From contig JABMCL010000667.1 of NCBI GenBank assembly GCA_018857735.1, positions 115,001 to 179,000 of the forward strand: a stretch of DNA of 64,000 nucleotides. The letters are read 5' to 3'. A model generated the notes under the pieces. That model had not been told where the DNA came from. It saw only the letters and a list, made by a program, of their open reading frames with translations, and made no database searches. The DNA is from Alviniconcha marisindica (taxonomy: Eukaryota > Mollusca > Gastropoda > Provannidae). The position numbers were made by a program, and so were the translations under genes. Below, one piece after another: positions 53,259 to 60,100 of the stretch (within the stretch, counting starts at the first letter, position 1; each line of letters opens with the position of its first letter).

Positions 53259-54888
53259 GACAGACAGACTGACACACATGTGCGCATGGACCATACTTAA
53301 TGACGGATCACGGTGGGTCACAAGATCAAAAGTAAGGTTAGGATCTGTTTTCACCTGGGGCTGTTCTTAATGAGCCAGGTCATGGCAGGTCACAAAATTA
53401 CTGGACTTGCTTTACAAACAAAAAAATACCCGAGGAATCACAAATGCGGATGAAAATGTGTATTAACTATTAATGTATCATGTACACAGGCAAACCAGTA
53501 AAGTACTGCTGTGCACCACTTCATTTGTCAAAATCCGTGCTCAACTACAAAATACCCTTTCACGTATTTATTCTCTTTGATGGCTGAGATGAAAATGGGG
53601 TCGTTAATCAAGATTTGGTGAGATGAAGGATCACAGCTAAAACTGGGTACAGCATGCACAGAACTGATCTCATGACCCACCAAGACCCAGCTCATAACAC
53701 TGGTGATGTCAAAATGAAGGGTGGGAAAGGAGTGCACAATGCAGTAATCAGCTTGTGAAACAAGAGTTAGTTAAGGCGTCCAAAAGAGTCACCTTATAAA
53801 ACTGATATAAAATCAATGGCACATTTAATAGCAAAATATTTACTGCAGATAATATTCTTTTAACTGGCTTCATGCACAGGAGAAGTTCAGCTTGGGAAGG
53901 AGAGTTCCTTTAATGCAAGTGTTTGACAGCTCCAGAGTTTCTGCAGAGGTGACTTTGACCTGTTTGTTTGCAATACCTAACCATGGTGAGGTCACTCATA
54001 ATCATATCAACTTCTGAAGTACCCAGGCCTGCATCACAGAATATTACGATCAATCTGAACCACCACCTACTGCAGTCCAATTGACAACTGTACATTCTCC
54101 TGACCTGTTTGACCCAGAGGACCATACGACGTATTTCCGGCCTGGTTTCTGGCCAGGCGGACACACTTTTGATGGCCACAGCTTCTTCCAGCAGTTTCAC
54201 ATAACTGTCCTGCTTCTGGTCAACGTACCTGTGAAAATAGATGAGAAATGGACACTTTCTGGGAACTCTCTGTCATGGGTGAACTTGTTGGTAACACTCG
54301 AGTCATGCAATCTATATATAATTATATACTTGCCAGGCAGAATGAAGAACAATCTTTTTAGTTAGTTTTTTTAAGGTCCATACTCGCCATAGCATAACTA
54401 GTGCTGATTAAATAAAGTCTGAGCACAAAGATGTTTACATAAAGTCAGAGCACGAAGCAGTTGTTTATAGGTGCCTTGTATGCTGTTTTGGCCATTGACT
54501 GCAGGTGACATGTCCACTTGCTTAGGGTTGTCAAAAGAGGTCAGGAGGTCATCGTACCTGAATGGTTTAGGTTGGTGTGCAAGGATTTTAATTGTTGTAT
54601 GCTGTGGCCATTTAATGTGATGACAGATGACTGACACTGTTCATGCTGACAAGTGAAATACTTAGGTAACAGCAGAGCTACAACACACCCGGCCTTGCTG
54701 GTCCGTCACAAACTGACACTGGCTTGTTTGATAGCTCGATCCCAGCAACAGCACCACGATGAAAGCAAGCATCCCGCACAGAGTTACCATGGCTTTTTTG
54801 ACACGCTTTCCATTAACTTTCCGTTTCCACTTTCCTGCAAAACATGATCATCAGCGCCACTTTCCACTTACTCAAAAAGCTTGTCCAT
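40953..54888 (-). CDS. CNDP2: Cytosolic non-specific dipeptidase, M20 family, 14 coding exons (gene span)
   Basis: Zinc/manganese-dependent hydrolase of dipeptides such as Cys-Gly. Coding exons, 5' to 3' on the - strand: 54888-54872, 54228-54105, 51495-51325, 50487-50407, 49648-49574, 48883-48803, 47794-47721, 46240-46166, 45272-45128, 44164-44065, 43404-43233, 42740-42655, 41921-41755, 40997-40953. Phases join to 1413 nt and 470 aa; I recall human CNDP2 as 475 aa. Metal ligands by position: H96 (YGHLDVQP, with D98), D129 (GSTDDK), E163/E164 ([10 protein letters not shown]), D192 (ISDNYWLG) and H442 (DDGAHSQNE). [13 protein letters not shown] and [11 protein letters not shown] are further family blocks. 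An in-frame upstream ATG at 55143 would add 85 residues. Five splice junctions lie in minisatellites whose units include them. Confidence 0.96.
41030..41185. repeat. Short tandem array in the last dipeptidase intron
   Basis: Repeats of CATCAACATGTAGACTGC and CATCAACATACAAACTGTGC, about 18-34 bp, begin about 35 bp upstream (intron side) of exon 14. Exon similarity is too weak to call. Confidence 0.85.
41755..41921 (-). CDS. CNDP2: Dipeptidase coding exon 13 (residues 401-456)
   Basis: [56 protein letters not shown]; acceptor TTTTGTAG, donor GTAAGT. Contains the last metal-ligand His (GAHSQNE). Confidence 0.96.
42345..42605. repeat. Nested inverted repeat in dipeptidase intron 12
   Basis: CTTTTGGCTGATCATGAAGA and related blocks occur three times in direct orientation (about 42347, 42413, 42464), then at least twice inverted (GCTTCTTCATAACCAGCCAA near 42516 and GCTTCTTCATGATCAGCCAA near 42582). 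GAAGTGATGCTGAAGA motifs pair with TCTTCAGCATCGCTTC. The transcript could form a long hairpin. Confidence 0.88.
42655..42740 (-). CDS. CNDP2: Dipeptidase coding exon 12 (residues 372-401)
   Basis: [20 protein letters not shown] then LAGRAGMKR; acceptor AATTTACAG, donor GTACGT. Confidence 0.95.
43233..43404 (-). CDS. CNDP2: Dipeptidase coding exon 11 (residues 315-372)
   Basis: [56 protein letters not shown]; acceptor TTCCAACAG, donor GTGAGG. Part of the dimerisation/lid region in M20 dipeptidases. Confidence 0.94.
43684..44043 (-). repeat. Minisatellite next to the dipeptidase exon 10 donor, 46 bp, ~8 copies
   Basis: Near-identical units; plus strand GCTCTTCAACACGGAGAGTG then AGGAATGGAGCAGTGGACAG. 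The array begins about 20 bp downstream of the exon 10 donor. It does not contain exon sequence. Copies differ at only one or two positions, so it is recent. Confidence 0.95.
44065..44164 (-). CDS. CNDP2: Dipeptidase coding exon 10 (residues 282-315)
   Basis: [20 protein letters not shown] then [13 protein letters not shown] and a split Gly. The acceptor is GTGTGGCAG; the donor is a weak GTCAGG. Arrays lie on both sides. Confidence 0.94.
44166..44715 (-). repeat. Minisatellite containing the dipeptidase exon 10 acceptor, ~11 copies
   Basis: On the - strand two full units (about 44366-44400 and 44676-44705) read GTGTGACAG or GTTGACAG, then GACTACCATCAAGACATTGG, TCACAAGAAATGA or a close variant. 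The real junction reads GTGTGGCAG then GAGGACTACCGTCAAGAC. Shorter units keep only ACATTGGTCACAAGAAA with ACAAAACACAAC-type sequence between. Full copies used as exons would encode [10 protein letters not shown] and then stop. Confidence 0.93.
44730..45127 (-). repeat. Minisatellite starting at the dipeptidase exon 9 donor, 26 bp, ~15 copies
   Basis: On the - strand the exon end GACATG is followed by GTCAGTTCATTGTGGTAATT, and units then repeat CATGGTCAGTTCACTGTGGT every 26 bp. The unit therefore includes the last ~4 exon bases and the donor. The same unit makes the separate array at 37505-37985. Confidence 0.94.
45128..45272 (-). CDS. CNDP2: Dipeptidase coding exon 9 (residues 233-281)
   Basis: [48 protein letters not shown]. 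The acceptor is GGTTGTAG and the donor GTCAGT. Both junctions are part of tandem arrays, one on each side. Confidence 0.94.
45230..46012 (-). repeat. Minisatellite containing the dipeptidase exon 9 acceptor, 54 bp and shorter units, ~14 copies
   Basis: On the - strand each full unit reads TTGTAG, then CCATGAAGCTATGGCCGACG, TGATCGCTCTGATGAACTGA. The real exon begins CCATGAAGCTATGGCTGACG and continues AACTCC instead of AACTGA. Each decoy thus encodes [12 protein letters not shown] and then TGA. Distal copies are shorter and more diverged. The 54-bp period creates a 302-codon antisense frame on the + strand. Confidence 0.95.
46166..46240 (-). CDS. CNDP2: Dipeptidase coding exon 8 (residues 208-233)
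   Basis: [20 protein letters not shown] then VFGGT and a split Val; donor GTGAGT. The acceptor CTGTTGGACAG and the first bases of the exon recur about 68 bp upstream. Confidence 0.95.
46234..46345 (-). repeat. Two-copy duplication of the dipeptidase exon 8 acceptor
   Basis: On the - strand ATCTTGTTGGTCTGTTGGAC then AGAGGAATC is the real acceptor. About 68 bp upstream lies ATCTTGTTGGTCTGCTGGAC then AGAGGAAGTTAG. If used, the upstream copy would read Arg-Gly-Ser-stop. This looks like an early-stage array. Confidence 0.85.
46390..46870 (+). repeat. Two tandem copies of a SINE/LINE tail-like segment
   Basis: CTGTGAGTGTGAGGGTGTTG through TAAATGAGAAAGCGTTTTGA and CACGCACTATAAATTC (about 46410-46590) is repeated at about 46683-46865. 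The AAAG-GCTTTGAGTC-CTGAACA-GCA-TATAAATTC ending is typical of non-LTR retrotransposon tails. Lies in dipeptidase intron 7. Confidence 0.7.
46871..47700. other. Dipeptidase intron 7 remainder
   Basis: AT-rich. A CCAAGTACTTCTTTATTCCA segment near 47187-47206 matches the inverse of 1740-1756, an interspersed repeat end. No coding exon. Confidence 0.5.
47721..47794 (-). CDS. CNDP2: Dipeptidase coding exon 7 (residues 184-208)
   Basis: [20 protein letters not shown] then TYGL plus a split Arg codon; donor GTATGT. SDNYWLG contains a metal-ligand Asp. Confidence 0.95.
48187..48390 (+). mobile_element. tRNA-derived SINE-like element
   Basis: The head GGGGATAGCTCAGACTCATG resembles a tRNA A-box region, and GAGTATTTGAGTCCTGGCAG resembles a B box. 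The body blocks GGGAATTTTCTCTCCCAGGG, TTTCAGAACTCATTCCA and AGATCCCAGTTATTCTGCC are shared with 12255-12425. It sits in dipeptidase intron 6. Confidence 0.65.
48803..48883 (-). CDS. CNDP2: Dipeptidase coding exon 6 (residues 157-183)
   Basis: [20 protein letters not shown] then [17 protein letters not shown] holds the catalytic base Glu and a metal-ligand Glu. The acceptor is TTTATGGCAG; the donor GTGTGT runs into a CA/TG stretch. Confidence 0.95.
49574..49648 (-). CDS. CNDP2: Dipeptidase coding exon 5 (residues 132-156)
   Basis: [20 protein letters not shown] then PVNLK; acceptor CTGTTTTCAG, donor GTGACC. Confidence 0.94.
50407..50487 (-). CDS. CNDP2: Dipeptidase coding exon 4 (residues 105-131)
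   Basis: [20 protein letters not shown] then RGSTDDK; 27 codons, phase 0 at both ends. Contains the bridging metal ligand Asp. Confidence 0.95.
51325..51495 (-). CDS. CNDP2: Dipeptidase coding exon 3 (residues 48-104)
   Basis: Acceptor TATTTTTCAG, then [20 protein letters not shown] and [14 protein letters not shown], donor GTGAGT. It carries the first metal-ligand His and its partner Asp. The acceptor and first 27 bp are duplicated 68 bp upstream. Confidence 0.95.
51484..51602 (-). repeat. Two-copy duplication of the dipeptidase exon 3 acceptor
   Basis: The real junction on the - strand is TTGTATTTTTCAG then TTGCTGGAAAAGCAGGGG. A copy 68 bp upstream reads TTGTATTTTTCAT then TTGCTGGAAAAGCAGGGG. 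The AG is changed to AT in the upstream copy, removing that acceptor. The frame stays open between the two copies. Confidence 0.9.
52195..52330. repeat. Tandem repeat with poly-G, ~60 bp, 2-3 copies
   Basis: CACACTGATCAACCATCAGG then AATTGTGGGGGGG is repeated with variable G-run length and a GG-ACAAAAAA link. Confidence 0.9.
53037..53245. repeat. Perfect 66-bp tandem duplication and GA tract
   Basis: 53037-53102 and 53103-53168 appear identical (both contain CAAACAATGATGGATTATGA). A (GA)n follows at 53217-53245. The lack of divergence means a very recent duplication or an assembly duplication. Confidence 0.93.
53285..53705. repeat. Dispersed 'TAATGAGC-GGTCATGG' repeat members
   Basis: TTAATGACGGATCACGGTGG (about 53298) and TTAATGAGCCAGGTCATGGC (about 53368) are direct members. 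CATGACCCACCAAGACCCAG (about 53673) is inverted. They share flanks such as CACCTGGGG and GGGTCACAAG with the copies at 29283-30660. Confidence 0.65.
54105..54228 (-). CDS. CNDP2: Dipeptidase coding exon 2 (residues 6-47)
   Basis: Acceptor TATTTTCACAG, then [20 protein letters not shown] and [15 protein letters not shown], ending WVKQ at donor GTCAGG. SVSAWPE-R-EIRRM is a strong CNDP2 signature. Confidence 0.95.
54662..54790 (-). CDS. Small ORF with signal-peptide-like start in dipeptidase intron 1
   Basis: A 42-codon frame reads [41 protein letters not shown] after a Gln, then TAA. The start is a good hydrophobic signal sequence, and a TTTTGCAG acceptor-like site lies about 47 bp upstream. 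Placed between exons 1 and 2, it could be an alternative first exon giving a secreted dipeptidase form, as CNDP1-type carnosinases have signal peptides. A phase-compatible donor exists only as a weak GTGTTG site. It could also be a chance ORF. Confidence 0.25.
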   Translation of the reverse strand: MVTLCGMLAFIVVLLLGSSYQTSQCQFVTDQQGRVCCSSAVT

Positions 54889-55143
54889 GTTGACACCTTC
54901 GTGTAGTCTGCCGCTGTGTATTCCGTCACCGCGAGATATGAGGTGCGTCTCTTTCCCGAGAGGTCCGCCTTCTGCTAAGCACGTGCTGAAACCACGCCTA
55001 CTTCCAGGCTGATAGAACGCGTCACAGTACGAAGGCCAAATGCCCGCGTGCGCACGCGAAATTTGGCTTGACAAAACATTGGCCCCGAAACTGGATGAAC
55101 AAAAGCATATTCTTTGAATATGTCTAGTAAACTGTCTCAGCAT
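54872..55143 (-). CDS. CNDP2: Dipeptidase coding exon 1, with possible N-terminal extension
   Basis: Ends MDKLFE, then donor GTAAGTGG (phase 2). The standard family start corresponds to ATG at 54888. The same frame is open upstream to ATG at 55143, with an in-frame TGA 10-12 bp before it. The extension begins MLRQFTRHIQRICFCSSSFG, basic and Ser-rich, which could be a mitochondrial presequence. It overlaps a GC-rich palindrome (GCGTGCGCACGC, 55046-55057) that looks like promoter sequence, so it may be 5' UTR. I favour 54888 as the conserved start. Confidence 0.7.
55046..55057. promoter_or_regulatory. GC-rich palindrome near the dipeptidase start
   Basis: GCGTGCGCACGC is a perfect 12-bp palindrome resembling an NRF1-type site. 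It lies within the possible N-terminal extension, supporting a promoter/5' UTR reading of that segment. Confidence 0.3.
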
Positions 55144-55445
55144 ATCACCGTATCAAATTAAATTAGAGAAATTTAGTAATCGACTTTTCGTCCTTTTTGA
55201 CCGTTGAAAAAAAAGAGTTCGAAACTAAACCTCATTGCTTTTGTTGCAACATCCGGGCTTTGGGCTTGGAGTATGGCCGATTCAGCATCATGGCGTACTT
55301 GAAGACTATTCCTTGACAAAAATGGCTTGTTGAAGAACTGTGAGGTGTAGTGAAATACACGACAATCAGTCTACAAGTCGGAAAGTAGCACAAGGTATAA
55401 AACAGTTTACTTACAAAGTACGAGCGTACTGGTTTTACGTAATTA
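55144..55445. promoter_or_regulatory. Possible bidirectional promoter
   Basis: About 300 bp between the dipeptidase 5' end (- strand) and the candidate + strand transcript. No repeats are present. A short upstream frame with ATG at about 55290 (MAYLKTIP, stop) would be in the + leader. This is inferred from gene orientation only. Confidence 0.3.
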
Positions 55446-55495
55446 TTGTGCAAAGAAAAATATTTGACTCGGCCCAGATTTCCTCTGCAAACGCA

Positions 55496-55639
55496 ATGGC
55501 CGAATCGCGCACCTGTACAGTTCAAAGAATATCTGGACAAGATTCTGTGTGTGGTAGATTTTATTGTGAAAGCTGGTGTGTACGCTTGGGTTTTGATTTT
55601 GGCATTACTTGTCATGAAGAGAGCTACATGTGCCGGCAA
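55496..55639 (+). CDS. Candidate first exon of an unidentified + strand gene
   Basis: ATG in a good context (G at -3 and +4) opens 48 codons, MAESRTCTVQRISGQDSVCG then Cys-rich sequence to YMCRQ, and meets a GTAAGC donor. Joined in phase to the exon at 62795 it would give 93 aa ending FSRPPM. An alternative frame from 55446 has a membrane-like stretch, GVYAWVLILALLVMKR, and the same donor. I recognise neither product. It could be a noncoding first exon. Confidence 0.25.
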
Positions 55640-58200
55640 GTAAGCTTTGTGTCATCGTTTAGCAGGGCGCCGTTGCGTCCAATGGCCGACTGGGTGACTG
55701 ACGGATCTCGTCGATTCGTGCAAGTGTACTTGTTAACCGTACATCTTGCGTGTCGCTAATGTTGTCCAGCCTGCCTTACAAGCTTCTTTGGGCCAGCTAG
55801 AGTTTTATTAGATTGCTCTCCCTGAGATCCAATTATACAGTGTGTTGAATAAAGTATGACGTTCCTTTGGTGCCATAGATCTAGTTACCCACGTGCAGAA
55901 CGACCCAGTGCTAAGACTAAGACTGCCGCTATGAGACTCATTATGGAGAAGCTGTGAATTTAGTCATTCTTCATTTTTGTGTACAACTACAAGTATCAAT
56001 TTTCTGATTTGGACATGAATGGTGAGGTAATTTGTTCCCCAACCAAATCGTTTAATATGGCTCAATATGTATTGTGGAATGCTGTCCATGTGAATAGACT
56101 CAGTCAATAGTGGTCAGCACAACCAGCATTTGCTAGGCGCATGTCCTGTTCTCTTAGTCTCATGTCAGAGGTCAGCAGTCATTGCTTTTATGATCAGAGG
56201 AAGGAGAGAGACACTGGTGTCAATTGATAAGCCCATGAGAGAGAGAGTTTGACTTTGAAATTGGAGGTAGAGTTTGCATTAGTTTCTGAACTGACCAATG
56301 AGAACCTTTAAAAAAAAATGGGGGGGGGGGGTGTAACTTTCTCCATGCATGATTGAGAGAGATGTATTATTACTAGTAATACCAACTAGTGTACTTGCTG
56401 GCAGAGTAAAGGGGGGGGGGGGGGATGCAACATGAGGCGGTGGATGAGCAGGTAGTTCGAAGAGGAAGGAGATGGTACCAGGATTTATTCAGTCATTGAT
56501 CTGTTGCAAGTCATATGCCATTGGGGGGGGTGGGGGGGGGCACCTGCATGACCAACAAACAAAATCTGGACCTTTGTTTTCCAGGAAGTTGCGACTGTCA
56601 CTGTGAAGCCAGGGAGGTGAACAGAAAAAGTGGGGGACAGATAGAGAATGGGCAGGTTGCCTTTGGCTGTTAATCTTTTGTGTGTAACACTACAGGGACC
56701 AGTCCAGCATTAGCTTTTGAAAGTGTTGTAATGTGTAGCCATTGTGGCATTGACAGGCAGGCAAGTTCAGTTCAGTTCAAGTTCAAAATACTTTATTGTC
56801 CGTTGCAATCATAACAATTAAACAGAAATATTTCTTCGTTCACACCAGCTCTGCCACATTAGCAATTTAGTTAAATTAAGTTGAACACATTAAAAACAGA
56901 AGCAGGTATAACACATAAAGAACAGCTGTCTAAAACATATGTATTTTCAGTTTTGTACTCAATGACTGCTCATTCCTAATCCTATAGTAAAATTTTCAAC
57001 ACCAAAATAAATAAATAAGTTTGGGGGACATTTGATATCAGCACCTGTATACGATTAATGTATGAGCTTGGGTCATGAACAAGAGTTGCCTTATACTAGT
57101 TATATGTTTAGGTATACTAAAACAATACTACTTATTAGGAGAAGTAATGCTACTTTTGGTAGTATTTTAGGTTGTTTTTTTAAACAACAAAGTTCAGAAG
57201 AAGAAAAATCTGAATTCTTAAATACACCGAAAAATATGAATAGACATGTTCAACATGTTTTTATTTTTAGGTTTAATACAAGTTGAATTTTTTGCTTTAT
57301 CAGTTTATGGTGTCTTGATTCTGGTTATTGTTCAGTTTGTTGACTTGAGTTGTACTTCATTATCCTTTCTGGTCACTGGGAATGGATTACCTCCTTTGAG
57401 CTTTGTTAGTTTATGTACATAGTCCTGGACATTTCAACTTTAAGCAGGCACTAAAATATTGCAAATTTTGGTCTGATTTGGCACTTGCTTCTTGGTTTGT
57501 TTTATGGTTGTCATGTGCTACTGATGATTCATTAAAAAAATAACAAATAAAATTTGCACATGCAATCATAATTATGTTAGACTAAAAACAATTAACTGCT
57601 GCTGTTAGTGGTAACACAATAACACTTAACAATAAGAATTTTTATTTTTATTAAATGAAGACAAATTGTATGGTTTACATAAATGTAGACAGTAATCGCG
57701 TTTATTTATTTTTTATTCTGGTCATAAAGTTGAGAATAATAATTCAGTCTTAACTCTTTAAATTCAAAATATTGTTCTTTTGTTACCGAAAGCAGTAAAG
57801 TGCAGAATATGGGGATTTGAATGTCACTGCTGTATATGACCATGAGCAGGCTATATGAGTGATGGTGGCAGGTCTTGGGGCCGCAGGTTCAGTCTTTAGT
57901 GTCATCAAACTTTTTTTCCTTCGTACCGTCTTAATCTTATCCACGTGGCCTCTGTAAACATACCCACTGTCCCAGACATGCTTTGTAAACATATTAAGCT
58001 ATATTTGCCTGTGACACTGACAGTGCCCAGTGCCGTTGAAAGAGATTAAGTTGTTGAGCTTCAGGCCATTATGAAAGCTTTTGCACTTGGGTACAGACTT
58101 TGACATAATGACACTGAGTCAAGTGACAGGCATATTTTCCATAGTTAAAAGGGAGTGTTGTTTGTAATGGAATTTTCACTATACCCCCATCACCAAGTTT
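55640..58200. other. No gene seen; G runs and a dispersed repeat end
   Basis: Three poly-G tracts (56323, 56408, 56524). GTTCAAAATACTTTATTGTC near 56778 resembles an interspersed repeat terminus. The rest is AT-rich. Confidence 0.45.
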
Positions 58201-60100
58201 GGGGATGTATAACTATAGGCATTGGAATCACAATGTTCATTTGTTTGCTTGGTTTTGTCCAGATTATCTGAGCATCTCAGCCTTTTGCAAACCAAGCTTA
58301 GTAGTTAGTATGGTGGTGACTGATCGTGAGCTGGATACAGTATGCCTAGGCATATTGGGTTGTTCTAGCAAATCCCATTTCTGAGATCATATCTTCAATC
58401 AGTTGACCAGAAAATATCACTGATCAGTTTGGCAAGGCCAGGTATGAGATTTGTGTTTCAGTCTGGATATGGAGACCATTCTTCCAGATGTGTGTTCGTT
58501 ACAGTTCAGCCTCAAATTAATCATCATTCTTCAAAAAAGTATGCATATTTTATTCACTGACAAGGTGCTACTTATAAGGCATAGGGATCAGGTTGGTGGT
58601 ATTACTGTATACTCAGAAAATGATGGTAAATTATGCATTCAGTTCATTGTTGTCCAAAATTCTGCCCTTCATTGACTAACTTGCAGTGTGTGCCAGGAGT
58701 GTGGGGCCATGGTTGAGGTGATAGTTTGCTACCACTGAGCCATAAATTGGTGTTCAGCCATTTTGCATACAGATGCAGGGATGTGGCTAAAAAGCATATG
58801 GCACCTAAAACATGCAATACTTACGCACAATTTTGCAATGAGTGCAACCCCTGGTTCATTGAGTTATACTATAGGTCAGGGTCACAGCAACTGCTCCAAA
58901 TTTCAGTAATTATTCAGCTCGTTATCTTCTGAATTGGTAGTTTGTGCTTTGAGCCCAGTCAGCCTTTTAAACTGACTCTTTTGTAACCAAACTTGGTGTA
59001 CATGTTTAGCAATGCATCAGTCATCATGAGTGTCATTTGAAAAGGTTGATTCATTGTCTTTGAGATGACCTTGAAAGTGACCAACTCACAGTGACTAGAG
59101 TGATGGCATGCAGGGTCAAAATAAGACTCTATAATTTTTGTCACAGTTCATAACTGCTGAATTGTAGACCATTTTGCAAACAGACTAGTTTTAATAAGTT
59201 TTATGGTGCATCATCATTATTATTGTCTTGTGGAGAGTCAAGATTCCTGTGGTCATGGTCAAGGTTACAGTAATGGTTCAAGACCTCATTTAATCTAAAT
59301 TTAATCATAATTTTTCAAAAAATTTGGTCTAAATTTCTATAATTTAAAAAAAAAATAATCCGTGCCAGTACCACTGATCTCTTTGCAACCAAACTAGGTG
59401 TGTGGTGTAGTGCTGTTATGATAATCAGACCAAGTGCAAGCCATTAGCATGATACAGACTTGTATTTATAGTGACTTGCAGTTTCATATCACTAGGCACA
59501 CAACAGAGACTGGGTAACACTGTTTGATTTGTAATTATGTAGCTATTACTACAGTGGAACTAATTAGGTTTAGCAGATGGTTTAGTCTCAGTAAAATTAT
59601 TTTTTATGCTTTTCATTAAAAAAAATCATGTCAGTGTGAATATTAATTATTATACATTTTTTATGGTGCACAGAGTAACAGGTGTATGTACTGGTCTGTT
59701 GAGCTGCTGAATATTGTGTAACCAAACTTGGTATGTTAATGCATCATCATGAGCTGAAGTGTCAGTGTTGGCAAAAAGATTAGTTGCTGTGTTCCTTGTC
59801 AGGGGCACAGTGTCAGTGAGGGCTCACAAAATACATAAATAAAAATATGACTGTTTCTGTTTCTTCTGAACTGCTGATTCTTTTGCAATAATGTAGTTTG
59901 ACTGGAAGTTTGTCCTAATAATATAATAGCCAAACTGTAATACTAATACTGAATAGTAATACTGCATAATTATAATAGTGAAAAAAAGAAATCAGTATGA
60001 GTAATGACTTGATATCTATAAAAATAAAATAATGAAATAATGAAATTAATATAATGTATTAACTCTGAGTCTGACAACTAGCAATTGGTAGAAAATACTG
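58200..60100. repeat. Field of old dispersed repeats with a 'CCAAACTTGGT' core
   Basis: Recurring order: CTGCTGA or CTGAATT, TTTTGCAA or TTTGTAACCAAACTTGGTGT, GCATCATCATGAGT-type, then CAAGGTCA/AGGGTCACAGT. Copies are near 58860-59060, 59150-59280, 59380-59440, 59700-59830 and 59870. All are strongly diverged. Similar pieces are at 17340-17600. Confidence 0.55.

Larger units (their letters stand above)
51603..54104. other. Dipeptidase intron 2, repeats only
   Basis: A large intron of about 2.6 kb with the G-rich repeat (52195-52330), a perfect 66-bp duplication, a GA microsatellite and dispersed repeats annotated separately. No coding exon is needed or seen. Confidence 0.55.

Noticed and set aside
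55232..55639. 135-codon - strand ORF in the putative bidirectional promoter
   Set aside because: No recognisable motif. It overlaps the candidate + strand exon, and composition is not coding-like.
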